Positions 53,346-61,328 of a stretch of 64,000 bases of DNA are shown piece after piece. Within the stretch, counting starts at the first letter, position 1; each line of letters begins with the position of its first letter. The stretch is taken from the NCBI GenBank assembly GCA_963840835.1, contig CAWJAM010000016.1:248001-312000 (forward strand), in the 5' to 3' direction. The notes under the pieces are model-generated. The model did no database searches. It was not told the origin of the DNA and saw only the letters and a program-made list of their open reading frames with translations. Origin of the DNA: Rubrobacter_D sp963840835 (GTDB taxonomy: Bacteria > Actinomycetota > Rubrobacteria > Rubrobacterales > Rubrobacteraceae). The translations under genes and the position numbers were made by a program.

Positions 53346-54543
53346 TGCGCCGTCCGGCGCACGATGCCTCCGGGCTCTCTTCGAGCCTTTCGCGCGCGTA
53401 CTGCCGGACCGGCTCCAACATCCTGTAGCGCAGTTCTCCGGCGTCTACCGGCGAGGCCTCGGCCACCACCAGCGATTTGTCTACCAGCGTCGAGAGCAAA
53501 TCCAACACCCGCCCTGCTTGCAGCGGATCTTCTGCCCCAACCGCTTCGGCGGCCTCCAGATCCCAACCCCCCGCGAACACCGATAGCCGTCTCAGCAGCT
53601 CCTGCTCGTCGAGCAACTCGTAGCTCCACTCGAGGGTCCTCCGCAGCGTCTGGTGGCGGGGGGGCGCCGTGCGGCTACCCGTGGACAGAAAGCTCAATGG
53701 GTCTTCGAGCTTCTGGGAGATCTGTTCTACCGTAAGCGCCCTCACCCTCGCGGCCGCGAGCTCTATGGCCAGCGGTATTCCGTCCAGCTTGCCGCATAGC
53801 ACAGCTACTGCCTTAGCGTTTCGCTCCGTCAGCCCAAAACCCGCGTCGGCCGCCTCTGCCCGCTCCACGAACAGCCGGACCGCCTCGTAACGTCCCAGAT
53901 CTCCAGTGGCGAGTTGTTGCTGGGGGTCGGGCAGAGAGAGGCTTGGCACCATCCAAATAGCCTCGCCGACTACGCGCAGAGGCTCACGGCTGGTCGCCAG
54001 GATCTTGAGGTCCGGGCAGGCTCTCAGCAGGGCATCGACGAGCACAGCACACCCCTCCACCAGGTGCTCGCAGTTGTCCAAAACCACCAGCGCCTCTCTG
54101 GGCTTCAGATGCTCCACGAGCACCTCGGTCAGCGAACGGTCCGTCGCCTCGCGCACGCTTAGCGATGAGGCTAGCGCTCCCGCTACGAGATCGGGGTCGG
54201 AGAGCGAGGCCAGCTCCACCCACCACACCCCATCTTCGAACCCTTCGACCACCTCTTGCGCCACCGCCAGGGCCAACCGCGACTTGCCGCATCCCCCCGG
54301 GCCGTGGAGAGTAACGAGGCGAATGCCGCCCAGCAAACGCTCGATTTCGGTGATCTCCCTCTCACGCCCCACGAAGCTGCTCAACTCTAGCGGCAGGTAG
54401 TCGGGTGGACGCTTCTTCGGGGATCGCGTTCGGGGAAAGGCCACCAGGGAGCCAGGCTCTGCCTGATCTCCAGGTGGAGCGTCGCGAGGCGAGTAGTTCG
54501 GCTCATCAGGCACTGGAGTTTCCCCCGAAGGACCTGGCGCCAT
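53346..54543 (-). pseudogene. LuxR/AfsR-type AAA-NB-ARC regulator, 3'-truncated
   Basis: ELSSFVGREREITEIERLLG, Walker A LHGPGGCGKSRLALAV, Walker B ALVVLDNCEH and IPLAIELAAARVRALT belong to the STAND ATPase regulators that normally end in TPRs and a LuxR HTH. After MLEPVRQYARERLEESPEA the frame meets an SBP56 fragment; TPR and HTH parts are lost. Start uncertain. Confidence 0.7.
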
Positions 54544-54719
54544 GCGTGACGCCTGGTGCCATGAAGGAACGCGCTATCTGGGGCGCTAGACCTGAAACGG
54601 TCCCTTTCCTCCGATGCCGGACGCTGGCAGCGATGTCACTCATCCTCGGCATCACATGCGAGTCTAGAACAGGGTCTCACTGCTGGGTATCGGTAGGATA
54701 AAGGCTCGACGCCTGGCGA

Positions 54720-56051
54720 CTACTTCCCGCACTCCGTCAGCGCCTGGTCGATGATGGAAACCCCCTCATCGATCTCGTCGGTGGTCACTGTTAGGGGCGG
54801 TGCGAGGCGGAAGACGTTGCCAAGCCCCTTGAACTTCACGATATTCATGTTGAGGCCGAGCTCCAGGCACCGCCGCGTTACCCGGGCGCCGAGCTCCTCA
54901 TCCGGTGCCCTGCCCTCACGGTCCTTGACGAGCTCGACACCGAGCATCAGACCGCGTCCCCGCACATCGCCGATCGGCTCGTGGCGGGCCTGAAGCTCCA
55001 GCAGCGCCGAGCGCAGGCGGTCCCCCATCAGGCGAGCCCGCTCGGCCAGACGCTCCTCGGCGAGGACGCGTAGCATAGCCAAGCCGACCTCGGCAGGGAG
55101 GGGATCGGAAACGTGGGAGGTGAAGTGCAGGAAGCCCTTCTCGTAGCACTCCTCCTCGATCGCGACGCTGGTTACCGTCGCGGCGAGCGGCAGCCCACCG
55201 CCCAAGGTCTTGGAGAGGGTCAGGACGTCGGGGACGACGCCCTCGGCCTCGAAGGCGAAGTTGGCGCCGACCCGGCCGAGCGCCGTCTGCGCCTCGTCCA
55301 GGATCAGCAACATGCCTCGCTCCTCGCAGACCCGCTTGAGGCGGGTGAGGTAGCCTTCCGGGAGCGGGACGATTCCTCCTACGCTGAGGACGGGCTCTGC
55401 GATCACAGCAGCGTACGCGCCAACCGACTGCGAATCCGCGAGCCCAACGCCGACCTCGAGGCAGGTCATGTCGCAGCGGTCCCGGCAGTGCCGGATCGGG
55501 CACCGGTAGCAGTTCGGGGCCGGCAGGACCATAGTACCCGGCATGGCGGGGCCGTACCCTTTGTGGCCGGCTGAGTAGGTGCTGGACGAGGCGCCGGCGG
55601 TCATGCCGTGCCAGGAGCCAGTGAACCCGAGGACCTCGAACCCCCCGGTCTTCAGCTTGGCGAGGCGCAGCGCCGCCTCGTTCGACTCGCCGCCCGTGCT
55701 TAGCAACAGCACCTTCTGCAGCGCGGGCGGCAGCAGCCCGGCCAGCTCCCGTGCCAGGAGGACGACCGGCGGAGCGAGCATGCCACTAAAGAGGTGAATG
55801 ACTTCCCGGCAGGCCTTCTTGATCGCCGCCACGACGGCCGGATGGTTGTGGCCAAGGGTCGCGCACATCTGCCCCGAGGTGAAGTCCAGGATAGAGCGAC
55901 CGTCGACGGTGTAGAGACGGGATCCGGATGCGCTGGAGACCAACTCAGGCACGAAATCGCCACCGTACCTGACGAGGTAGGCGTCGACCGCGTCCCAAAG
56001 CTCGCGCGGATCTACCTCCGAGTCCGCCCGCATGCTCCTCGTCGACTCCAT
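54720..56051 (-). CDS. class III aminotransferase (2,2-dialkylglycine decarboxylase-like)
   Basis: 443 residues. LLLSTGGESNEAALRLAKLK, GFTGSWHGMTAGAS, ILDEAQTALGRVG and the PLP-lysine motif TLSKTLGGGLPLAA. Closest in pattern to dialkylglycine decarboxylase/omega-aminotransferases, including the Cys-rich PNCYRCPIRHCRDRCDMTCL insertion. AGAGGAGG before ATG. Amino-donor substrate unknown. Confidence 0.85.
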   Translation of the reverse strand: MESTRSMRADSEVDPRELWDAVDAYLVRYGGDFVPELVSSASGSRLYTVDGRSILDFTSGQMCATLGHNHPAVVAAIKKACREVIHLFSGMLAPPVVLLARELAGLLPPALQKVLLLSTGGESNEAALRLAKLKTGGFEVLGFTGSWHGMTAGASSSTYSAGHKGYGPAMPGTMVLPAPNCYRCPIRHCRDRCDMTCLEVGVGLADSQSVGAYAAVIAEPVLSVGGIVPLPEGYLTRLKRVCEERGMLLILDEAQTALGRVGANFAFEAEGVVPDVLTLSKTLGGGLPLAATVTSVAIEEECYEKGFLHFTSHVSDPLPAEVGLAMLRVLAEERLAERARLMGDRLRSALLELQARHEPIGDVRGRGLMLGVELVKDREGRAPDEELGARVTRRCLELGLNMNIVKFKGLGNVFRLAPPLTVTTDEIDEGVSIIDQALTECGK

Positions 56052-56365
56052 AACGAGACCTCCTCTTGCGTGGTACCGACCGGTCGGCGCACCGCGGTGG
56101 AAGGATAGGGTGTTGCCTCTGAAGTGTCAATAACGTGACGTGCCAACGACTTCCAACGTTCAATACCCCCGTCGTCGAGGGCTAGCTTGATGGAGGATCG
56201 CGGCACATCTAGGCCATTTGGACGATGCGGGTAGGTACGAACCCGGCCCTGTGCATGTTCCGCCGGGTACCGTATGCTGGTGCCAGGCGATCGGGAAAGG
56301 CCTACGAAGGAGGGCAACGCGAGCGCGAGCCCCGTCGCGCCCGCGGCGACCAGAAAGGAGAACGG

Positions 56366-57202
56366 ATGAACGCTACCAAGGGCGACTACGCCGAGGTGAA
56401 CGGTCTCAGGATGTACTACGAGGTCCACGGCGAAGGGCGGCCGCTGGTCCTGCTGCACGGCGCCTACATGACGGTCGACGCCATGGGGTCGATCTTGCCC
56501 GGTCTGGCCGAGACCAGGCGGGTGATCGTCCCCGAGATGCAAGGTCACGGGCGCACCGCCGACATCGACCGGCCCATCACCTACGAGGGGATGGCCGACG
56601 ACGTGGCTGCCCTGCTGCGACGCTTCGGGATCGAGGAGGCCGACGCCTTCGGCTTCAGCATGGGGGGCGGGGTCGCCCTCCAACTGGCCATCCGCCACCC
56701 GGGCTCGGTGCGTAGGCTGGTGGTCGCCTCGGCCTCCTTCACGAGCGATGGCATGCAGCCCGAGCTGCACGAGATGGTCCCGACCATCACGCCCGAGATG
56801 TTCGCCGGGTCCCCGATCGAGGCGGCCTACCGGGAGCTCGCGCCCAACCCCGGGGACTTCCCGACGCTGGTCGAGAAGCTGAAGCATCTCGACATGACGC
56901 CCTTCGCCTGGCCCGCCGAGGACGTCAGGGGGATCGAGGCGCCGACCATGATCGTCGTCGGCGACGCCGACGCCGTCAGCCTCGAGCACGCCGTCGAGCT
57001 GTTCCGGCTCTTGGGGGGCGGGGCCATGGGAGACCTCGCCGGCCTCCCCGAGTCCCGACTCGTGGTGCTCCCCGGGACCGCCCACTTTATCCCCCCTGGC
57101 AGCGGGGTCCTGGACCGCGCCGAATGGCTGCTGGCGATGGTCCCGCCATTTCTCGACTCACCCACGCCGGAGGCGGGGCCTTCGGCGGGGGGCGGGACGT
57201 GA
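56366..57202 (+). CDS. alpha/beta hydrolase
   Basis: 278 residues: LVLLHGAYMTVDAMG, nucleophile AFGFSMGGGVALQ, acid VVGDADAVSLEHAVEL and His PGTAHFIPPG. AAAGGAG before ATG 56366 decides the start. Overlaps the next gene by 4 bases (GTGA), so the two are coupled. Confidence 0.85.
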   Translation: MNATKGDYAEVNGLRMYYEVHGEGRPLVLLHGAYMTVDAMGSILPGLAETRRVIVPEMQGHGRTADIDRPITYEGMADDVAALLRRFGIEEADAFGFSMGGGVALQLAIRHPGSVRRLVVASASFTSDGMQPELHEMVPTITPEMFAGSPIEAAYRELAPNPGDFPTLVEKLKHLDMTPFAWPAEDVRGIEAPTMIVVGDADAVSLEHAVELFRLLGGGAMGDLAGLPESRLVVLPGTAHFIPPGSGVLDRAEWLLAMVPPFLDSPTPEAGPSAGGGT

Positions 57203-57534
57203 CTCGCGTCCTCGACATAACCGACCCGGCGCGAGGGGAAGAGGCCGGCGAGTTCCAGGGGCGCCTTCTCGGCGCGAGCGTGTCGGTCATCGTCGTAGAC
57301 GCGCCGGCTGGGGGCGGCCCGAGGCTGCACAGGCACCCCTACGAGGAGGTCTTCGTAGTGCAGGAGGGCAGCGCGACCTTCACCGCCGGGGACGAGGTTA
57401 TCGAGGCGACGGGTGGCCAGGTCATTGTGGTGCCAGCCGGCGTGGCGCACAAGTTCGTCAACTCCGGCGATGCGCGGCTGCGGCAGGTGGACATACACGC
57501 CAGCGATCATTTCGTTACCGAGTGGCTCGAATGA
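57199..57534 (+). CDS. cupin-domain protein
   Basis: 111 residues: PAGGGPRLHRHPYEEVFVVQ, EGSATFTAGDEVIEA (HxH and E ligands) and VVPAGVAHKFVNSG with the last His: a complete metal-binding cupin. GTG start coupled to the hydrolase. Confidence 0.85.
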   Translation: MTRVLDITDPARGEEAGEFQGRLLGASVSVIVVDAPAGGGPRLHRHPYEEVFVVQEGSATFTAGDEVIEATGGQVIVVPAGVAHKFVNSGDARLRQVDIHASDHFVTEWLE

Positions 57535-57575
57535 CCGAGGCGGATCAATCCAGAGCATCCGCTCGCCACACGGTT

Positions 57576-57603
57576 TTGTTGCAAAGTAGCTGTCTTGTAA
57601 CAA
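57576..57603. promoter_or_regulatory. inverted repeat in AT-rich spacer
   Basis: TTGTTGCAA and TTGTAACAA, one mismatch, 10-base spacer, between convergent cupin and VOC genes. Could be an operator or a fragment of one. Confidence 0.3.
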
Positions 57604-57686
57604 ATATAATCATAGAGTAGCATACGCGGTGTTGGCGTCGGGGACGCTCGTGTGGGGATTGGTAGGGCGGTGCCGGGTCTGCGCAC

Positions 57687-58061
57687 TCATTTCTTCGGTG
57701 CGTGGGTTATCTCGTAGACATTGCCGTCTGGGGCACGAAAATGTGACCAGGCCTCTCCCGTGGGCTCCCACTCGTGGACCTGACCGATGAACTCGACGCC
57801 CTCCGCCTCGAGGGCCTCGCGAGCGGTCTGGACGTCGTCCACCAGGAAGCCAGCGACCGGTCCCGTGCAGAAGTGGGTGTGCTCGGAGTCGGAGGGGCCG
57901 AACACCTCGGCCTTGCTGCCGTCCGGCAGCCTGAAGAGCGCGAACTCGCCCTCCTCGTGCTCGAGCGGGAGCCGCAAGACATCCCGGTAGAAATTCCTCA
58001 TCTGCTCGTAATGGTCGGTGCGGGAGCCGACCCACACCAAACCCTTGACGAGATCGCCCAT
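57687..58061 (-). CDS. VOC/glyoxalase-fold protein
   Basis: 124 residues: GLVWVGSRTDHYEQMRNFYR, PVAGFLVDDVQTAREALEAE and WSHFRAPDGNVYEI. CAGGAG before ATG 58061. VOC family; substrate unknown. Confidence 0.85.
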   Translation of the reverse strand: MGDLVKGLVWVGSRTDHYEQMRNFYRDVLRLPLEHEEGEFALFRLPDGSKAEVFGPSDSEHTHFCTGPVAGFLVDDVQTAREALEAEGVEFIGQVHEWEPTGEAWSHFRAPDGNVYEITHAPKK

Positions 58062-58186
58062 GATTCGCTCCTGTTCGCCGTGTTCTTCCGACCTTCAGGT
58101 TACCAACCCGGTGCGACGCGTGGCTAGCGGGCGTGCTCTTGTTGGCGTACCTGTCGAAGGTCTACGCACCCAACTGCGCAGATCGC

Positions 58187-58234
58187 TCCGACCACTTCTC
58201 AGACAGTCTCGAAAGTCGCTATTTCGGAAGTCTC
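58187..58234 (+). repeat. OIR site 31 right arm with IS5 end remnant
   Basis: GACCACTTCTCAGACAGTCTC is, on the reverse strand, almost the left terminal repeat of the 31350 IS5 element; it is followed at 58211 by GAAAGTCGCT, ATT-TCGGAAGTCTCC, an OIR right arm. The junction is the same as at site 17. The only OIR trace right of att copy C. Confidence 0.55.
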
Positions 58235-58240
58235 CACGAA

Positions 58241-58284
58241 TCTCAGCTGATTCTCAGCCGGCTCTCAGTCCGCTCTCATGCAGC
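58241..58284 (+). promoter_or_regulatory. four 11-bp direct repeats, OmpR/PhoB-type box
   Basis: TCTCAGCTGAT, TCTCAGCCGGC, TCTCAGTCCGC, TCTCATGCAGC in perfect 11-bp register, about 95 bases before a small membrane protein gene. The 11-bp phase is that of tandem OmpR/PhoB-family dimers. The regulator is not in the window. Confidence 0.6.
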
Positions 58285-58379
58285 GTTGTTTACCTAACTG
58301 TAGGAGCTCGGCCGGACACGGAAGGGGCTAGCACACCACTTTACTCTCCGGTCCCACCTATAGAGAAGAGGAAAAGTAT

Positions 58380-58535
58380 ATGAGGTCAGTGAACATAGAG
58401 CTTATGCACTCAGTGGAAGATGGACTCAGGGAGCGGCTAGGACTAGACTCGCGGCCTGAGTTTAGAAGGCTATTGGCCCAATGCTCGATTCTCGTCGTGA
58501 TCGCCGGTATCGTAGCGGGGCTCATCGCAGCGTAG
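58380..58535 (+). CDS. 51-residue single-helix membrane protein
   Basis: AGAGGAAAAGTAT then ATG. The first 35 residues are charged (HSVEDGLRERLGLDSRPEFR), the end is a hydrophobic helix (CSILVVIAGIVAGLIAA). No family recognised. The tandem 11-bp boxes upstream suggest it is a regulated small protein rather than a chance frame. Confidence 0.55.
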   Translation: MRSVNIELMHSVEDGLRERLGLDSRPEFRRLLAQCSILVVIAGIVAGLIAA

Positions 58536-58781
58536 GGGTAGGCTTACGCGAAATCACCTTCCATGCTATGCCAGAGACCTCCTCTGGGGTTCCCGGTTCC
58601 CCACATAGAGTCAGCCCTACATGATGTGGTGCTGGATGGATAAGCAGGAGGTCGGATAAGGGGAACCTCGTCAGCGGCGGCCATATGTCCCCTGACGTAC
58701 ACCGATCGTACTATTGACCTGTTGGGATCATAATACTCTGTGCGCTGTGGCTACCAACCAGCATACTGATTGCTATGAGAG

Positions 58782-58809
58782 GATGGTTGCCAGTATACTG
58801 GCAACCATC
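58782..58809. promoter_or_regulatory. 28-bp perfect palindrome
   Basis: GATGGTTGCCAGT joined through AT to its inverse, no mismatch, ending a few bases before the riboswitch core. No T run. Either a dimer-protein operator or an RNA hairpin that competes with the riboswitch: its 3' GCAAC can also pair with GTTGC at 58881-58885. Confidence 0.55.
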
Positions 58810-58811
58810 TT

Positions 58812-58890
58812 GGAGAAAGGCAAACCAGCCGTGGGGCTAAGACGCAAAACTAAGGACCGCTCCTAAAGGGAGGTAGCCGTGTTGCTGAGA
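58812..58890 (+). ncRNA. c-di-GMP-I (GEMM) riboswitch
   Basis: GGCAAACC (58819-58826), a hairpin AGCC GTGG GGCT, GACGCAAA, a second hairpin with CTCC TAAA GGGAG, then GGTAGCC (58872-58878) and GTGTTGC follow the GEMM-I consensus order, including the conserved GACGCAAA and GGTAGCC segments that bind the ligand. The ribosome site of the PQQ dehydrogenase gene follows at once, suggesting translational control by c-di-GMP. Confidence 0.85.
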
Positions 58891-58901
58891 GGAGAGTGCT
58901 G

Positions 58902-60096
58902 GTGAGATCGTTTCATTCCTCTTGCGCAATGTCGGAGACGATACGCTCCGAAAAGGGGATTCCAGGCGGGCTGCTGTTTGCAATGGTGGTCTGTGCGCTG
59001 CTGGCCTCCGTCGTGGCTATTCTGGCGTTCTCCGCCAGCTCTGCGCGAGGTGCCGCAACGCTCCCGCCCAACTTCGCGCGTTCGCAGGTCGCTGGTGGCC
59101 TGGTGGAGCCTACTGCCATGGAGTTCGCGCCCGACGGTCGGTTGTTCGTAGCCGAACAGCGCGGCACGCTGCGAGTGGTACAGGCGGGCGGGAAATTGGC
59201 GACATTCCTGAATATCTCCGGCGGGGTTGACTCGGCTGGGGAACGCGGCCTCTTGGGGGTCACCGTCGACCCCGGTTTCTCCACCAACCACTACGTTTAT
59301 CTCTACTACACTCAGAGGGCGACCGGCACCACCCCTGCCCACAACCGGGTGATCCGCGTCACCGCCCGGGGTGATAGTGCCATTGCAGGCAGTAAGAAGC
59401 TCATCCTCCGGCTGGACAACCTGAGCAGTGCTACGAACCACAACGGAGGGGCCATACACTTCGGTGAGGACGGGAAGCTCTATGTGGCCGTGGGTGACAA
59501 TGACAGGGGCGGCAACGCGCAATTACTGCGCAACCTGAAGGGGAAGATGCTGCGCATAAATAAGGACGGCACGATTCCCCGGGACAATCCTTTCTACAAC
59601 CGGGCTACTGGGAAAAACCGCGCCATCTGGGCGCTCGGGCTTCGCAACCCCTTCAGCTTTGCTATTCAGCCCCGCACGGGCAAAATGTTCATCAATGACG
59701 TCGGTGAACAAACGTGGGAGGAGATCAATGGGGGGGCTGCTGGAGCGAACTACGGGTGGCCCCAATATGAAGGCCCCGAATCGAAACTCTAGATACCGCA
59801 GTCCTGTCTTCGCATATAGGCAAGGCAGCACGAAGACCACAGGTTGCGCCATAACCGGCGGAGCCTTCTACAATCCCACCACGAGGCAATTCCCGAGAGC
59901 TTATGTCGGCGACTACTTCTTTGCGGACTTCTGCGGCGGGTGGATAAGGAGGTACGACTCCGCAACCGATACGGCGAGCGGTTTCGCCACCGGGCTAAGG
60001 GCTCCCGTCGATCTCAAGGTGAGCAAGGGCGGTGGCCTCTACTACCTGAGCAGGGGCGACGGCTCGGTTGGAAGGGTTCGCTACACAGGCACCTAA
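58902..60096 (+). pseudogene. secreted PQQ-dependent aldose/sugar dehydrogenase, one frameshift
   Basis: Signal/anchor helix (GLLFAMVVCALLASVVAILA) then the six-bladed GSDH propeller: GLVEPTAMEFAPDGRLFVAE, GERGLLGVTVDPGFSTNHYV, TNHNGGAIHFGEDGKLYVAV, ALGLRNPFSFAIQPRTGKMF. At about 59780 the frame changes (YEGPESKL-stop); the rest (YRSPVFAYRQGSTKTTGCAI, TGGAFYNPTTRQF, ADFCGGWIRRYD) continues in the next frame to 60096. AGGAG lies seven bases before GTG 58902; GTG 58896 is the alternative. Extracytoplasmic oxidation of sugars with PQQ, under the c-di-GMP riboswitch. Confidence 0.8.
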
Positions 60097-60097
60097 A

Positions 60098-60131
60098 GCG
60101 AATAGCAGAGGTATTGACCTCTGCTATTCGC
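60098..60131 (+). terminator. perfect 15-bp stem-loop
   Basis: GCGAATAGCAGAGGT ATTG ACCTCTGCTATTCGC starts 2 bases after the PQQ dehydrogenase stop. No T run but very stable. Confidence 0.7.
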
Positions 60132-60133
60132 GC

Positions 60134-60190
60134 ACTTCAGCAGGTCAGCGCTTCAGCTTGTCAGCTTTTTTCTTGCTGAAGTGCTGACCC
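60134..60190 (-). repeat. 8-bp tandem repeat block, left copy
   Basis: On the minus strand GCTGACAA, GCTGAAGC, GCTGACCT, GCTGAAGT (60165 down to 60134). A short plus-strand pair GCTGAAGT GCTGACCC follows at 60175-60190. Inverted relative to the block at 61297. Confidence 0.6.
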
Positions 60191-60410
60191 CCCCTGGGGC
60201 TCCACAGGATCGTTGCCATAGCGGACTGCAGAAACATGCCTTCCTGGGCGTTGCTCGACCGGATCGGCATGCGCCGGGAAGGGCATTTTCTTTAGAACGT
60301 CTGGTTCAAGGGAGAATGGGCCGATGAGTACCTCTACGCCGTCCTGAAGGACGAATGGCTCAGGATGCGGACAGAGTAATCCCCATAGCGTCGGCCCTCC
60401 GTGGGTCAGA

Positions 60411-61034
60411 CTACCGGCCTCCCCCAACGCCCCAGCCTCGGGCGTCAATCCGTTCCAGGAAGGCGAGCACCCGCCCCCACATCTCCTCTGAGGACGCAGG
60501 ATCGTACTCGGGCAGGTCAGGGTCGGCGAAGAGGTGGCCTGAGCCGGGGTAGACGTATTCCTCGAAGCCGCCCCCGGCTCTCCTTACAGAGTCGCCAAGG
60601 GGCCCCACCTCATCTTCCGCCTCCACCCAGGGGTCTGAGGCGGCGTAGTGCACCTGCACCGGCACCCCCTCGGGCCAGCGCTCGACGCCGAACTCGCTAA
60701 AGGCCTCGACGGGGATGGCACTGTGCATGAGAACTGCTCCAACGGCGCCGGTCCTCGAGGCAGCCAGCAGCTCAGCGTGTACGGCCCCCAGGGAGAAGCC
60801 GGCGAAGACCAGCCCCGCGGGCAGCCCGGCGACGGCCTCCCTGGCCCTCCTGGCGATCTCCCGGAAGCCGAGCGCGTCCCCTTTGCGCATGCCGTCATCC
60901 AGGTCGTTGAAGGTCTCCCCGTCGTAGTAGTCAGGCGTGTGGACCGTGTGCCCGGCCGCGCCAAGCCGGTCGGCCGCCGCCCTCACCCCGGGCCTGAGAC
61001 CCAATACGGAATGGAACAGGACCACCTCGGCCAT
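60411..61034 (-). CDS. dienelactone hydrolase-family protein
   Basis: 207 residues: VVLFHSVLGLRPGVRAAADR, nucleophile elbow FAGFSLGAVHAE (Ser in place of the Cys of classical dienelactone hydrolases), ASDPWVEAEDEV and YPGSGHLFAD. A carboxylic ester hydrolase of unknown substrate. It is the only gene between inverted 32-bp repeats. Confidence 0.85.
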   Translation of the reverse strand: MAEVVLFHSVLGLRPGVRAAADRLGAAGHTVHTPDYYDGETFNDLDDGMRKGDALGFREIARRAREAVAGLPAGLVFAGFSLGAVHAELLAASRTGAVGAVLMHSAIPVEAFSEFGVERWPEGVPVQVHYAASDPWVEAEDEVGPLGDSVRRAGGGFEEYVYPGSGHLFADPDLPEYDPASSEEMWGRVLAFLERIDARGWGVGGGR

Positions 61035-61296
61035 CGAGAAACCTCCGGTCTGACGACATCCAACGCTCTCCCAGACCCGTGCCGGGAACCGATGCCAAGT
61101 CTACGAGGCTGGCCACAACTTCCCAAGATGAGAAAGCCATCAGAAGGTATGAACCTTTGTTGTGCCTCCGACTAATTGCAGCCCCCATGACGAGGATCTA
61201 CACTGCATCCCGCCGTATAGCCGACGGAGAGGCGAAAAAGGTGCAACGTTGGTACCAGCCTTCGGGCGCATCCAAGCGACGCCGGCAAAACAAAGA

Positions 61297-61328
61297 GCTG
61301 ACAAGCTGAAGTGCTGACCAGCTGAAAT
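61297..61328 (+). repeat. 8-bp tandem repeat block, right copy
   Basis: GCTGACAA, GCTGAAGT, GCTGACCA, GCTGAAAT in exact 8-bp register; 29 of 32 bases match the inverted left copy at 60134-60165. Confidence 0.6.

Noticed and set aside
60098..60190. The tandem 8-bp block as part of the terminator only
   Set aside because: The terminator stem is complete by 60131, and an inverted copy of the block recurs 1.1 kb away.
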